64,000 nucleotides of DNA, taken from assembly GCF_003290185.1 (NCBI RefSeq), contig NZ_QNFY01000003.1, positions 62,001-126,000 on the forward strand. The letters are read 5' to 3'. The stretch is from Chryseobacterium lathyri. Lineage in GTDB: Bacteria > Bacteroidota > Bacteroidia > Flavobacteriales > Weeksellaceae. A program made the position numbers and the translations under genes. Below are positions 34,130 to 43,480 of this stretch, in pieces. The notes under the pieces are model-generated. The model ran no database searches, was not told where the DNA came from, and saw only the letters and a program-made list of their open reading frames with translations. The stretch's first letter is position 1. Each line of letters opens with the position of its first letter.

Positions 34130-36798
34130 TGAAATTTAACTGTATTAAAGCAGCGGTCATTGTGCTTGTTCTGAATTCCGCATTCCTGAGTGCCCAGAAA
34201 GAAAAACCTTTATACAAAGATCCGAAACAGCCCGTAGAAGTAAGAGTTCAGGATCTGTTAAAAAGAATGACTCCCGAAGAAAAATTCTGGCAGTGTTTTA
34301 TGATCCCGGGAGATCTGGATAATGTTCCCAAAGACCAGTACAGGCACGGAATCTTTGGTCTGCAGGTCAGTGCCGGAAATCAGGGTGGCGGGGCAGCAGG
34401 CCAGCTATTGAAATATAATGCCGGTGAAGATGCGGAAAAGCTCGCGAGAAAAATCAATGCTATTCAAAAATATTTTGTTGAAGAATCCAGACTGGGAATT
34501 CCGATCATCCCGTTTGATGAAGCTTTACACGGATTAATGCGTGATGGAGCAACGGCTTTTCCCCAGGCTATTGGGCTTGCTGCCACATTCAATCCCGAAC
34601 TGATGAAGCAGGTTTCTTCTGCCATTGCAAAAGAATCAAAATTAAGAGGAATCCGCCAGGTTCTGACCCCGGTAGTGAATCTGGCCAGCGATGTGAGATG
34701 GGGACGGACAGAGGAAACGTACGGGGAAGATCCTTTTTTAACCTCTGTGATGGGCGTTGGTTTCGTAAGCTCATTTGAAAACCAGGGAATCATTACCACT
34801 CCAAAGCATTTTTTAGCCAATGTAGGAGAAGGCGGAAGAGATTCTTATCCTATTCACTGGAGCAGAAGATATCTTGAAGAAACCCATCTTATTCCCTTTC
34901 ATACAGCATTTACCTCAGGAAAAAGCAGGTCTGTGATGACCTCCTATAACCTTCTCGACGGAAGACCTTCGACTGCCAACCATTGGCTGCTCACAGAAAA
35001 ACTGAAAAAAGAATGGAATTTCAAAGGCTTTGTCATTAGCGATGCCAGTGCTGTAGGAGGCGCCAATGTACTTCATTTTACGGCAAAAGATTATGATGAT
35101 GCCTCTGCACAGGCTATGAATGCAGGGCTTGACGTAATTTTCCAGACAGAATACAAACATTATCAGCTGTTTATTCCTCCGTTTTTGGATGGACGGATTT
35201 CACAGGAAAGGATAGATGATGCGGTAGCAAGGGTTTTAAAGGCAAAATTTGAACTCGGGCTTTTTGAGAATCCTTATATCTCTGACCGGGAAATTCATGA
35301 ATTGAAAATGATTAATCATAAACCGTTAGCCGAAAAAGCAGCTCTTGAATCTATTGTTTTATTACAGAATAATAGGGGAACACTCCCGGTTTCTGCTAAT
35401 GTGAAGAAAATAGCAGTGATCGGAACAGATGCCGTTGATGCGAGACTTGGCGGCTATTCCGGGCCGGGAAACTATAAAGTAAGTATGCTTGAGGGAATTA
35501 AAAACATTACAAAAGATAAAAATATAGAGATCCTTTATTCAAAAGGTATTACATGGGATCTGAAGGATTTTGCAACGGTTCCTGCCGATCTTTTATCATC
35601 TGAAAATAAGAAAGGCTTAAAAGGAAATTATTTCCCAAATACGGGCTTACAGGGAAAGGAGGCTTTTCAAAGGCAGGATGAGCAGATTAATTTCAAATGG
35701 ACCCTATACTCACCGGATCCTGAAAAACTACAGCCGGACAACTACAGCATCCGGTGGACAGGTCAACTGAAGGCTCCGGGTAATGGAAAATACCAGCTCG
35801 GCCTGCGTGGAAACGATGGTTTCAGATTATATCTGGACGGAAAATTAATTGTTGATCAATGGGAAAAGCTGGGCTATTCAACAAAAACAGCTGCCATAGA
35901 TTTTGTGAAAGACCAACAATACAATCTCATTATAGAATTCCGGGAAAGCAGGGGAGAAGCTCATGTTGAGCTGATCTGGAATTATGGTATTGATGATGCT
36001 CAGAAAGAATTTAATGAGGCTTTAAAAACTGCAGAAAAGGCAGATCATATCATTGTTGCTGCCGGAATTCATGAAGGAGAGTTTCAGGACCGTTCCTCGC
36101 TGAGCCTGCCCGGAAATCAGGAAAAATTTATTCATGAAGTTTCAAAACTGAACAAACCCATAACCGTAATTTTAGTTGGGGGCTCTGCTATCAAAACCAC
36201 AGCGTGGAAAGATAAAGCAGGAGCCATTCTGGATGTTTGGTATCCGGGAGAAGAGGGCGGAAACGCGGTGGCGAAAATTCTTTTCGGAGCGGAAAATCCT
36301 TCAGGGAAATTGCCCATTACCTTTCCGGCCGAAGAAGGGCAGCTGCCATTGACCTACAATCATCATCCGACAGGAAGAGGAAATGATTATTATGATTTGA
36401 GTGGTGAACCATTATATCCTTTTGGTTTTGGCCTTAGCTATACCACTTTTGAGCTTTCGGATCTGCAGCTTAATCAGTTGAAATATTCTGAAAATGATAT
36501 TGTTACTGCCCGAATCAATGTCAAAAATACAGGAACCAAAGGAGGAAGTGAAGTCGTTCAGCTGTATGTGAAAGACCTGCTGGCATCAGTTTCAAGACCT
36601 GTTATTGAGTTAAAAGGTTTTCAGAAAGTGTATGTAAATCCCGGGGAATCAAAGCAGGTAACCATTAAAATTCCAGTCAAAGAACTCCGGTTTTTAGATG
36701 AAAATATGAACTGGACAGTAGAAAAAGGAACCTACAGAATTATGGTCGGAAATTCCTCTAAAAACCTTCCCTTAAAACAGAATATTGAGGTAGAATAA
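34129..36798 (+). CDS. GH3 glycosidase with PA14 insertion, secreted
   Basis: 889-aa exported GH3 enzyme, beta-glucosidase or beta-xylosidase type. The signal peptide is MKFNCIKAAVIVLVLNSAFLSA-Q. The N-terminal (alpha/beta)8 domain has RLGIPIIPFDEALHG, GRTEETYGEDPFL and KGFVISDASAVGG, where the Asp is the expected nucleophile. A PA14 domain (GNYFPNTGLQG to WNYGIDDAQ, about residues 500-625) is inserted in the second domain, then DVWYPGEEGGNAVA and PFGFGLSYT, and a C-terminal fibronectin III-like domain ends the protein. PA14 inserts usually bind sugar at the active-site rim. Partner of the fucosidase. Confidence 0.9.
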   Translation: MKFNCIKAAVIVLVLNSAFLSAQKEKPLYKDPKQPVEVRVQDLLKRMTPEEKFWQCFMIPGDLDNVPKDQYRHGIFGLQVSAGNQGGGAAGQLLKYNAGEDAEKLARKINAIQKYFVEESRLGIPIIPFDEALHGLMRDGATAFPQAIGLAATFNPELMKQVSSAIAKESKLRGIRQVLTPVVNLASDVRWGRTEETYGEDPFLTSVMGVGFVSSFENQGIITTPKHFLANVGEGGRDSYPIHWSRRYLEETHLIPFHTAFTSGKSRSVMTSYNLLDGRPSTANHWLLTEKLKKEWNFKGFVISDASAVGGANVLHFTAKDYDDASAQAMNAGLDVIFQTEYKHYQLFIPPFLDGRISQERIDDAVARVLKAKFELGLFENPYISDREIHELKMINHKPLAEKAALESIVLLQNNRGTLPVSANVKKIAVIGTDAVDARLGGYSGPGNYKVSMLEGIKNITKDKNIEILYSKGITWDLKDFATVPADLLSSENKKGLKGNYFPNTGLQGKEAFQRQDEQINFKWTLYSPDPEKLQPDNYSIRWTGQLKAPGNGKYQLGLRGNDGFRLYLDGKLIVDQWEKLGYSTKTAAIDFVKDQQYNLIIEFRESRGEAHVELIWNYGIDDAQKEFNEALKTAEKADHIIVAAGIHEGEFQDRSSLSLPGNQEKFIHEVSKLNKPITVILVGGSAIKTTAWKDKAGAILDVWYPGEEGGNAVAKILFGAENPSGKLPITFPAEEGQLPLTYNHHPTGRGNDYYDLSGEPLYPFGFGLSYTTFELSDLQLNQLKYSENDIVTARINVKNTGTKGGSEVVQLYVKDLLASVSRPVIELKGFQKVYVNPGESKQVTIKIPVKELRFLDENMNWTVEKGTYRIMVGNSSKNLPLKQNIEVE

Positions 36799-36959
36799 TT
36801 TCTTATTCAGGATTTATCCTTTTCTAAAGCCTGCTGACAGAAGGTGAATGCGAAGGATAAAAACTCTGGTACGATATATGTAATATGTATTGCAAAACCT
36901 GAATGAATTGAATGGATATTAATTAATCATTTTAAAATCATTCTTAAAAGTAAAATGTC

Positions 36960-37220
36960 ATGAAAAAGTTTTTTATATCGACCGTATTGTTATTAGTTTT
37001 ATCGATGAGTGTGAATGCCCAGAAACGACCACCGGCACCTCCACACCCATCCAAAAGTGAGCTAATCAGCAGTAAATCGCGTGAGCTGGACAAAAAATAC
37101 AATACAGAAAAGAAACTGATTATGAATCATCCGCTTGCGACAAAAAAGATGAAAAGAGATCAGATGAAAGCTTTAAATGAAAGATACCGGACCGAGAAAA
37201 GATTACTTAAAAAACTGTAA
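36960..37220 (+). CDS. Small secreted basic protein, hypothetical
   Basis: 86 aa, with a signal peptide MKKFFISTVLLLVLSMSVNA-Q. The mature part has a Pro-rich opening (KRPPAPPHPSK) followed by one amphipathic Lys/Arg/Glu-rich helix (about residues 35-86), giving a strong positive charge. No motif or family recognised. It ends at a clear terminator and has its own upstream AT-rich spacer. Confidence 0.65.
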   Translation: MKKFFISTVLLLVLSMSVNAQKRPPAPPHPSKSELISSKSRELDKKYNTEKKLIMNHPLATKKMKRDQMKALNERYRTEKRLLKKL

Positions 37221-37257
37221 TCCCGGATCTTTTTAAAATTATACATTAAACTGATAA

Positions 37258-37290
37258 GAAAGCCGTTTTCACCAGCTGAGAACGGCTTTC
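37258..37290 (+). terminator. Terminator after the small basic protein gene
   Basis: AGAAAGCCGTT / AACGGCTTTCT stem, then TTATTTTTTT. Confidence 0.85.
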
Positions 37291-37484
37291 TTTATTTTTT
37301 TTCTGTGCTTATTTCAGCTTTATATAATTTTCCTGAAAGTAAAAGATTGAAAAGGAAAAAATAACCAGGAAATATAAAGCCAGTCAACGGTCCACCAAAT
37401 GAACGTAGTATTCAGTGAAATATGAATGACAGAACATAGAACATCCAATATTTTTCCTTAAATTCGCATAAAATTTTTAAAATA

Positions 37485-38873
37485 ATGAACTACGATATCA
37501 TTGTCATCGGAAGCGGTCCTGGCGGTTATGTTACAGCGATCAGAGCAGCACAATTGGGTTTCAAAACTGCAATTATCGAGAAAGAAAACTTAGGGGGAAT
37601 CTGCCTGAACTGGGGATGTATTCCTACGAAAGCTTTACTGAAGTCTGCTCAGGTTTTTCATTATATCAACCATGCTGAAGACTATGGTCTGAATAAAGTG
37701 GAAGGAAGCTTTGAGTTTCCAAATGTAATCCAGAGAAGCCGTGGCGTAGCCAACAAAATGAGCAAAGGAATTGAATTCCTGATGAAGAAGAACAAGATCG
37801 ACGTGATTCTTGGGACAGCTAAGGTTCAGAAAGGTAAAAAAGTTTCTGTTACAGATAAAGATGGTAAAGTGACTGAATATGCAGCAGAGAACATTATTAT
37901 CGCAACAGGAGCACGTTCAAGAGAACTTCCTAACCTTCCTCAGGATGGTAAAAAAGTAATCGGATACAGACAGGCATTATCTCTTCCTGAGCAACCGAAA
38001 TCTATGATTGTTGTAGGTTCTGGCGCTATCGGGGTAGAATTTGCCGATTTCTATAATACAATGGGTACTAAAGTAACTGTTGTAGAATTTATGCCAAACA
38101 TTGTTCCTGTAGAAGATGAGGAAATTTCTAAGCACCTGGAAAAATCTCTTAAAAAGACAGGAATAGAGATCATGACTAATGCATCAGTTGAAAGTGTTGA
38201 TACAAGCGGAGAAGGCGTAAAAGCAACTGTAAAAACAGCAAACGGAAACATTACCCTTGAAGCTGATATTTTACTTTCTGCCGTAGGTATCGCTGCCAAT
38301 ATCGAAAACATCGGATTGGAAGAAGTAGGAATCCAGACTGATAAAGGAAGAGTTTTAGTGAACGAATGGTATGAAACTTCAGTTCCGGGTTACTATGCAA
38401 TCGGTGATATCATTCCTACACAGGCTTTGGCACACGTTGCTTCTGCTGAAGGAATCACTTGTGTTGAAAAAATCAAAGGAATGCACGTTGAAAAAATCGA
38501 CTATGGCAATATCCCGGGATGTACATACTGTCACCCAGAAGTAGCCTCTGTAGGTCTTACGGAAAAGCAGGCTAAAGAAAAAGGATACGAGATCAAAGTA
38601 GGGAAGTTCCCTCTTTCCGCAAGTGGTAAAGCAACTGCTAACGGAAATACAGACGGATTCATCAAAGTTATTTTTGATGCCAAATATGGTGAGTGGTTAG
38701 GATGTCACATGATTGGAGAAGGAGTTACAGATATGGTTGCAGAAGCAGTAGTGGCCAGAAAACTGGAAACTACAGGTCATGAGATCATTAAATCGATCCA
38801 CCCACACCCAACGGTTTCCGAAGCGATTATGGAAGCAGCAGCAGCAGCTTACGGTGAAGTAATCCATATCTAA
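37485..38873 (+). CDS. lpdA: Dihydrolipoyl dehydrogenase (E3)
   Basis: 462-aa FAD flavoprotein that reoxidises the dihydrolipoyl group of 2-oxoacid dehydrogenase and glycine cleavage complexes with NAD+. GSGPGGYVTAIRAAQ binds FAD. GGICLNWGCIPTKALL carries the redox disulfide (Cys about 40 and 45). VVGSGAIGVEFADFY binds NAD. YAIGDIIP and the C-terminal HPHPTVSEAIMEA hold the catalytic His/Glu pair. It probably serves the E1 encoded at 19.5 kb as well as others. Start ATG at 37485 is conventional, and a TAAATTCG near 37458 resembles a -7 box. Confidence 0.94.
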   Translation: MNYDIIVIGSGPGGYVTAIRAAQLGFKTAIIEKENLGGICLNWGCIPTKALLKSAQVFHYINHAEDYGLNKVEGSFEFPNVIQRSRGVANKMSKGIEFLMKKNKIDVILGTAKVQKGKKVSVTDKDGKVTEYAAENIIIATGARSRELPNLPQDGKKVIGYRQALSLPEQPKSMIVVGSGAIGVEFADFYNTMGTKVTVVEFMPNIVPVEDEEISKHLEKSLKKTGIEIMTNASVESVDTSGEGVKATVKTANGNITLEADILLSAVGIAANIENIGLEEVGIQTDKGRVLVNEWYETSVPGYYAIGDIIPTQALAHVASAEGITCVEKIKGMHVEKIDYGNIPGCTYCHPEVASVGLTEKQAKEKGYEIKVGKFPLSASGKATANGNTDGFIKVIFDAKYGEWLGCHMIGEGVTDMVAEAVVARKLETTGHEIIKSIHPHPTVSEAIMEAAAAAYGEVIHI

Positions 38874-39010
38874 GATCAATTTAACTGATACCTGTATTCA
38901 GAATATGTTTTTAACTGGTCAAAAAACAGTTTTGAAAGATAACAATCAGAAAGACTTTTCAGCGATTTTTGAAAAGTATATGAATAACTAAAATATTAAT
39001 AACTATATTT

Positions 39011-39040
39011 AAAGCTCAGATTTGTTCTGGGCTTTTTTTA
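39011..39040 (+). terminator. Candidate terminator after lpdA
   Basis: AAAGCTCAGA TTTG TTCTGGGCTTT with a G-T pair, then TTTTATG; about 140 nt after the lpdA stop. Confidence 0.6.
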
Positions 39041-39054
39041 TGATAGCTGCAATT

Positions 39055-39639
39055 ATGAAAAAGATAAATTTACTCCTTCTTTTCCTTTGTTTTAATTTTT
39101 TATTTTCTCAGAAAGAAACATACTTTCCGGCAAAATATGTCCTGAAAAATTCTAAGGACACTATAAAAACAAAAATTCTGAATATTGGATTGTATGATAA
39201 TGAAGAGTTTTCTCCGGCAACTTATATCCGCCAGATCACAGTGTTAGATCCTTCAGGTAAAAAGCTGAAAGTGAATGAAAATGATATTAAATACCTGGAA
39301 ATAAGAGACCTTAAAAAAGTAAAAAGAACATTCGTTAACTCAAAATCCGTTCTTTCTAAAGATTCCGGATTGCTTCAGGTAATGTATAGCGGGAATAAGA
39401 CGCAATGGTACAGAAAGAGCTTTTACGACGGCCCTATCTATACCTATGAAACAAAGAATACAGATTATTTGATCATGCGGAAGAACAAAAATATTAATGA
39501 AATATATTTTAGGGCACCGGGAGCAAGAGCACAATTGAAGGAAATATTCGGAGCGTACCCCGATCTTTCACTATTGATAGATGGGATGGTTGAGGATACA
39601 GATTTAATAAAGATCCTTGAACGATATGATAAAAAATAA
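39055..39639 (+). CDS. Secreted hypothetical protein
   Basis: 194-aa exported protein with signal peptide MKKINLLLLFLCFNFLFS-QK. The ATG at 39055 is preferred; a 12-codon in-frame extension would start inside the terminator hairpin. The mature part (ETYFPAKYVLKNSKDTIKTK, then NENDIKYLEIRDLKKVKRTF) is mixed beta-strand, with charged helices at the end (LIDGMVEDTDLIKILERYDK). No family recognised. It lies just upstream of the S9 peptidase gene with a 77-nt gap. Confidence 0.6.
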   Translation: MKKINLLLLFLCFNFLFSQKETYFPAKYVLKNSKDTIKTKILNIGLYDNEEFSPATYIRQITVLDPSGKKLKVNENDIKYLEIRDLKKVKRTFVNSKSVLSKDSGLLQVMYSGNKTQWYRKSFYDGPIYTYETKNTDYLIMRKNKNINEIYFRAPGARAQLKEIFGAYPDLSLLIDGMVEDTDLIKILERYDKK

Positions 39640-39716
39640 TCATATAGAAACTTTGTAAATAAATGAAACCATGGATAATGTCTGTGGTTTTTTGTAAATT
39701 CAGGCAAAATTTAAGC

Positions 39717-41657
39717 ATGAAAAACAAATATATTATTCTTCCTCTTCTGTTCGCCGGACTCCTGTCTGCACAGACGAAAAATGACTTTGTAAGCCCCAAT
39801 GAAAATCTTATTGTCGAAAATATTCTGCCTATTCCAAAGAGTTTGAATCAGACTATTAAAAAGTATTCTGAGAGTAGAAATGCAGGTGTTGCAGACATTC
39901 ATCCTAATGGAAAAGAGATCATTGCGGTGACCCGTTTTGCTTCGACCAATCAGCTTCATAAGATTTCTGTTCCCATGGGAGCGAGAAAGCAGATTACTTT
40001 CTTTGATGAACCCGTCAATACAGCCTCATATGAGCCCGTAAAGGGGGAGTATCTGATCTACACCAAAGATACCGGAGGAAATGAATTCGGGCAGCTTTTT
40101 AAGCTTGATCTGAAGACGATGGAATCTAAACTTCTCACCGATGGCGGACGATCCCAGAATGGAGGAGTAATCTGGAAAAAAGATGGGTCAGGATTTTATT
40201 TTTCATCCACAAAAAGAAACGGTGGCGACAGGGATATTTATTACATGAATCCTCTAAAACCGGAAAATGCACAATTGGTACTGGAAGTCAAAGGAGGCGG
40301 CTGGGGAATTTCCGATCTTTCCGAAGACGGTAAAAAGCTTCTGGTTGCAGAATATGTTTCAGCTAACGATTCCTATCTGTACCTGTATGATCTGGAAGCT
40401 AAAAAACTGGAACCCATCACAGACCGCAAAGAAAAAGGAGTCGTGCAAAGCGCGGGTATTTTCAGCAAAAATCCTGATGAAATTTTTTATGTTACAGACC
40501 GGAATAATGAATTCAGCAGACTGGCAGTTTTGAATTTGAAAACTAAAAAAACAGAATACCTGACCTCTTCCATTCCATGGAATGTAGAAGATTATGAGCT
40601 TTCTGAAGATAAATCCACGCTGGCATTTGTAACCAATGAAAGCGGAATCAATAAATTGTATATTCTGGATACGGCTACAAAAAAATATGTACCTGTCAGC
40701 CAAATCCCGATCGGTCTGATTGGTGGTGTGAAATTTTCCAATGATGGGAAATCTCTTTATTTCTCCAGATCAGCAGCAGATTCAGGTGCAGATGTTTATA
40801 AAATGGATATGGCCACCCGGAATATAGAAAGGTGGACGGAAAGTGAGCAAGGTGAAATGCAGCCTTCCGATATGTCCGTCCCAAAACTGATCGAATGGAA
40901 GAGCTTTGACAATATGAAGATCTCAGGGTTTTATTATCCGGTGTCATCGAAGTTTACAGGAAAAAGGCCGGTGATTATTAATATCCACGGAGGACCGGAA
41001 GGCCAGTCTATGGCATCTTCTCTGGGTTCTTCCAATTATTTTACCAATGAAATGGGAGTTGCCATGATTTATCCTAATGTAAGAGGTTCATCCGGTTTTG
41101 GGAAAACATTTATTGCGGCCGATAACTGGGACCTGAGAATGAATTCCGTGAAAGATATCGGAGCCCTACTTGATTGGATCGCCAGGCAGCCTGAGCTGGA
41201 TAAAGACAGGATCATGATCATGGGAGGAAGCTATGGAGGCTTTATGACTCTGGCCACTGCTTATGAATATGCCGATAAGATCAGATGCTCCGTAGATATT
41301 GTTGGAATCTCCGATTTTAATACCTTTCTTAAAAATACGGAAGAATACAGAAGAGACCTGAGAAGGGTAGAGTATGGCGACGAAAGAATTCCCAAAATGG
41401 CAGAATTCTTTACTAAAATTGCCCCTCTGAATAATATCGATAAGATTAAAAAACCAATGTTCATCATCCAGGGAACCAATGATCCCAGAGTTCCTGTCAC
41501 AGAAGCTGTTCAGATGAGAGATAAGCTGAAAGCCCAGGGAAAAACAGTATGGTATCTGGAAGCTAAAAATGAAGGCCACGGATTCAGGAAAAAAGAAAAT
41601 GTGGATTTTCAGCGTCTTGCCGTGATCAGATTCATGCAGGAATACCTGCTGAAATAA
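39717..41657 (+). CDS. S9-family prolyl oligopeptidase-like peptidase (second copy)
   Basis: 646-aa exported serine peptidase. The ATG at 39717 gives a signal peptide, MKNKYIILPLLFAGLLSA-Q; the upstream in-frame Met at 39663 is not supported. The beta-propeller part (about 60-390) has YFSSTKRNGGDRDIYYM and SEDGK blade turns. The hydrolase domain shows INIHGGPEGQ, IMGGSYGGFMTLA (nucleophile Ser about 509), GTNDPRVP (Asp) and NEGHGF (His). The HGGPEGQ/NEGHGF pattern differs from the 5.4-kb peptidase, so substrate preference likely differs too. A palindromic repeat follows. Confidence 0.87.
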   Translation: MKNKYIILPLLFAGLLSAQTKNDFVSPNENLIVENILPIPKSLNQTIKKYSESRNAGVADIHPNGKEIIAVTRFASTNQLHKISVPMGARKQITFFDEPVNTASYEPVKGEYLIYTKDTGGNEFGQLFKLDLKTMESKLLTDGGRSQNGGVIWKKDGSGFYFSSTKRNGGDRDIYYMNPLKPENAQLVLEVKGGGWGISDLSEDGKKLLVAEYVSANDSYLYLYDLEAKKLEPITDRKEKGVVQSAGIFSKNPDEIFYVTDRNNEFSRLAVLNLKTKKTEYLTSSIPWNVEDYELSEDKSTLAFVTNESGINKLYILDTATKKYVPVSQIPIGLIGGVKFSNDGKSLYFSRSAADSGADVYKMDMATRNIERWTESEQGEMQPSDMSVPKLIEWKSFDNMKISGFYYPVSSKFTGKRPVIINIHGGPEGQSMASSLGSSNYFTNEMGVAMIYPNVRGSSGFGKTFIAADNWDLRMNSVKDIGALLDWIARQPELDKDRIMIMGGSYGGFMTLATAYEYADKIRCSVDIVGISDFNTFLKNTEEYRRDLRRVEYGDERIPKMAEFFTKIAPLNNIDKIKKPMFIIQGTNDPRVPVTEAVQMRDKLKAQGKTVWYLEAKNEGHGFRKKENVDFQRLAVIRFMQEYLLK

Positions 41658-41699
41658 CAACAGTATAAAAACTGTCCATATTCTGGATGTATCAAAATA

Positions 41700-41764
41700 A
41701 AACCGCAAAAGTCAGAAAATTTATATGCTTAAAGTATTTGAAAATTCTGTGACTTTTGTGGTTT
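41700..41764. repeat. Palindromic repeat after the S9 peptidase gene
   Basis: AAACCGCAAAAGTCAGAAAATTT and, 24 nt later, AATTCTGTGACTTTTGTGGTTT form an imperfect inverted repeat. The CACAAAAGTCAC core recurs at 3947 and a related core at 15762. It may act as a terminator on both strands. Confidence 0.65.
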
Positions 41765-41815
41765 AAAATATTCTGTAACGACCATAAGAATGTTGTACAG
41801 GGAAGAGAATGCGTT

Positions 41816-42667
41816 TTATTTCATTTCTTCATTAAGTTTATAGCTGTCTTCTAAGAAATGATATTTGACAATTTTTCCGTTAATCACTTTAAAAATAACA
41901 ACAAATTCGGTACTGAACACTTTGTCATATTTCAGTATTCTGGAGGATAACTGTCCTGCTACGGCTGCGTTTTCCCCTTCTACAGAAATAAAATCAATAG
42001 TAAAGCTTTCCGATTGTATGTTATTGTATAATTCTTGAAAAAACAGCTCTATTTCCTCACGGGTTTCTCTTTTTCCTGTCCATGGGAATTTATCCTTGTT
42101 GCCGGGCAAATCCCAGTCTACATAATCTGCAAAAAGATCTACTATATTTCCTTCTTTCCTTCCGAACTGCAGATCATAGAATTCTTCAACTACATCTCTG
42201 GTCGAGGGTACTGAATTTTGTTTACCGGAGTCGTTCCTGAAAATAGCAAGCCTTTCGGTATCTTCCGATGTAAAATCAGGATCTACATAGATATGAACTC
42301 TTTTAATCAGTTCACCGTCAAATTCAAAAACATTACAAAATTTACCAAAAGACGTATGATTGTCCGGCCATTCCTTACCAGACCTTGTAACTCCTTTTTC
42401 GTTGCCTTCAACCACAATGACAGTATCTGAAAAAGTATACCTGAAATTTTGAATATCATGAGTAAGCTTCTCCAAATGCTTTCCTATGACCGTTCCGAAA
42501 TTTTTAATTCCCTGTTTCCCTTTTTCAAACCCAAATTTAGGATAATACATTTCTACATCTTCGGCATAAAGATCAAAGTATTCATCATCAAATATTACTG
42601 AATCTATCTTTTTGAAATAGGTTTCAATTTTGTTTTTTCTGATCTCATTTAAAGTCTTTTTTTCCAT
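41816..42667 (-). CDS. Protein with two tandem NTF2-like (SnoaL-type) domains
   Basis: 283-aa cytoplasmic protein made of two NTF2-like folds: residues about 10-130 (IETYFKKIDSVIFDDEYFDL, FKFD..KRVHIYVDPDF end) and 155-275 (VVEEFYDLQFGRKEGNIVDL, FADYVDWDLPGN, FVVIFKVINGKIVKYHFLED). NTF2-like domains of this type bind or transform small hydrophobic molecules. The TetR gene lies just upstream on the same strand, with a nearly identical 17-bp operator before each gene, so it is likely induced by a ligand of that TetR. Substrate unknown. Confidence 0.78.
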   Translation of the reverse strand: MEKKTLNEIRKNKIETYFKKIDSVIFDDEYFDLYAEDVEMYYPKFGFEKGKQGIKNFGTVIGKHLEKLTHDIQNFRYTFSDTVIVVEGNEKGVTRSGKEWPDNHTSFGKFCNVFEFDGELIKRVHIYVDPDFTSEDTERLAIFRNDSGKQNSVPSTRDVVEEFYDLQFGRKEGNIVDLFADYVDWDLPGNKDKFPWTGKRETREEIELFFQELYNNIQSESFTIDFISVEGENAAVAGQLSSRILKYDKVFSTEFVVIFKVINGKIVKYHFLEDSYKLNEEMK

Positions 42668-42701
42668 TTTATTCTTACTTGATTAATATTTATTATTGTA
42701 T

Positions 42702-42718
42702 TTTAAACCGATCGTTCC
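42702..42718. promoter_or_regulatory. TetR operator candidate 1 (NTF2-like gene)
   Basis: TTTAAACCGATCGTTCC, 35 nt before the NTF2-like ATG; 16 of 17 bases are shared with the site at 43331. The GATC core is flanked by AACC/GTT, weakly palindromic. Confidence 0.6.
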
Positions 42719-42736
42719 GTTATTGGATAAAAAAAT

Positions 42737-43315
42737 TTATTTCCTGATTTGTTCCATTAAAAAATCAACCATTTCCGTTACTTCTTTTTTATTTTGCGTT
42801 AAGATATAATGACTCCAAAAACTACTGAAAGAAGCAAGAATATAACGGGCAATAACAGATGAAGAACTTTCACTTCTGATATCTCCTTCCGTACGGGCCT
42901 GTAATATGGCCTGTTCTAAAATCGCCTGCAGCACCGCACCATTCTTCAGGATGAACTGCTTAACCTTCTGGTCTGAAGGGGCCACTTCAAAAATAGTTTT
43001 TACAATAAGACACGCTCTGTTATCTGCCAGTGTCTGATCTACAACATCCCGGATGATATATTCTAGAGATTCAATTCCTCTATCTTTTGCCTGTGACGCT
43101 TTTGAGTATTGATTTTCTTTGAAGGCCGCATAATTCGCCAGACATTTTAAAAATAAATCATGCTTATTGCCATAGGTATCATAGATACTGCTCCTGTTCA
43201 GCTTCATGACAGCTACAATATCATGCATGGATGTCGTGTGGTATCCCTTTTCCCAAAAGAGGTTGCGCACTAGTTCCAGTTTTTCTGTATAATCAAATTC
43301 CTTATTTCTTGGCAT
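42737..43315 (-). CDS. TetR/AcrR-family transcriptional repressor
   Basis: 192-aa regulator. The ATG at 43315 (MPRNKEFDYTEKLELVRNLFW) is preferred because a longer in-frame Met start at 43330 lies in the -7 box region. The HTH is FWEKGYHTTSMHDIVAVMK, LNRSSIYDTYGNKHDLFLKC (residues about 18-55). The C-terminal domain (60-192) is all helical and lacks any motif for ligand identity. The matching operators before its own gene and before the NTF2-like gene suggest autorepression and control of that gene. Confidence 0.9.
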   Translation of the reverse strand: MPRNKEFDYTEKLELVRNLFWEKGYHTTSMHDIVAVMKLNRSSIYDTYGNKHDLFLKCLANYAAFKENQYSKASQAKDRGIESLEYIIRDVVDQTLADNRACLIVKTIFEVAPSDQKVKQFILKNGAVLQAILEQAILQARTEGDIRSESSSSVIARYILASFSSFWSHYILTQNKKEVTEMVDFLMEQIRK

Positions 43316-43319
43316 GAGA

Positions 43320-43347
43320 CAAATATACAATTTAAACTGATCGTTCC
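43320..43347 (-). promoter_or_regulatory. tetR promoter with operator candidate 2
   Basis: On the minus strand GGAACGATCAGTTTAAA (complement of 43331-43347) lies directly upstream of TATATTTG (complement of 43320-43327), a perfect TAnnTTTG box. A bound repressor would overlap the -33 side. Confidence 0.65.
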
Positions 43348-43480
43348 AAATTAAATTATCTGCTTTTTTGAATCAGATAGGAAGAACAGCTTACCAGGTG
43401 TTTTGTTAAAATAATTCTAAAATCCGCATGTTTCTTAAAATTAATCTGATTATTTCAGGCTGTTTTCTTACATTTATTCT

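Noticed and set aside
41166..41708. 180-codon minus-strand open frame opposite the S9 peptidase gene
   Set aside because: It is a shadow: the plus strand has an excellent peptidase with catalytic motifs in this region, and the antisense product has no motif.
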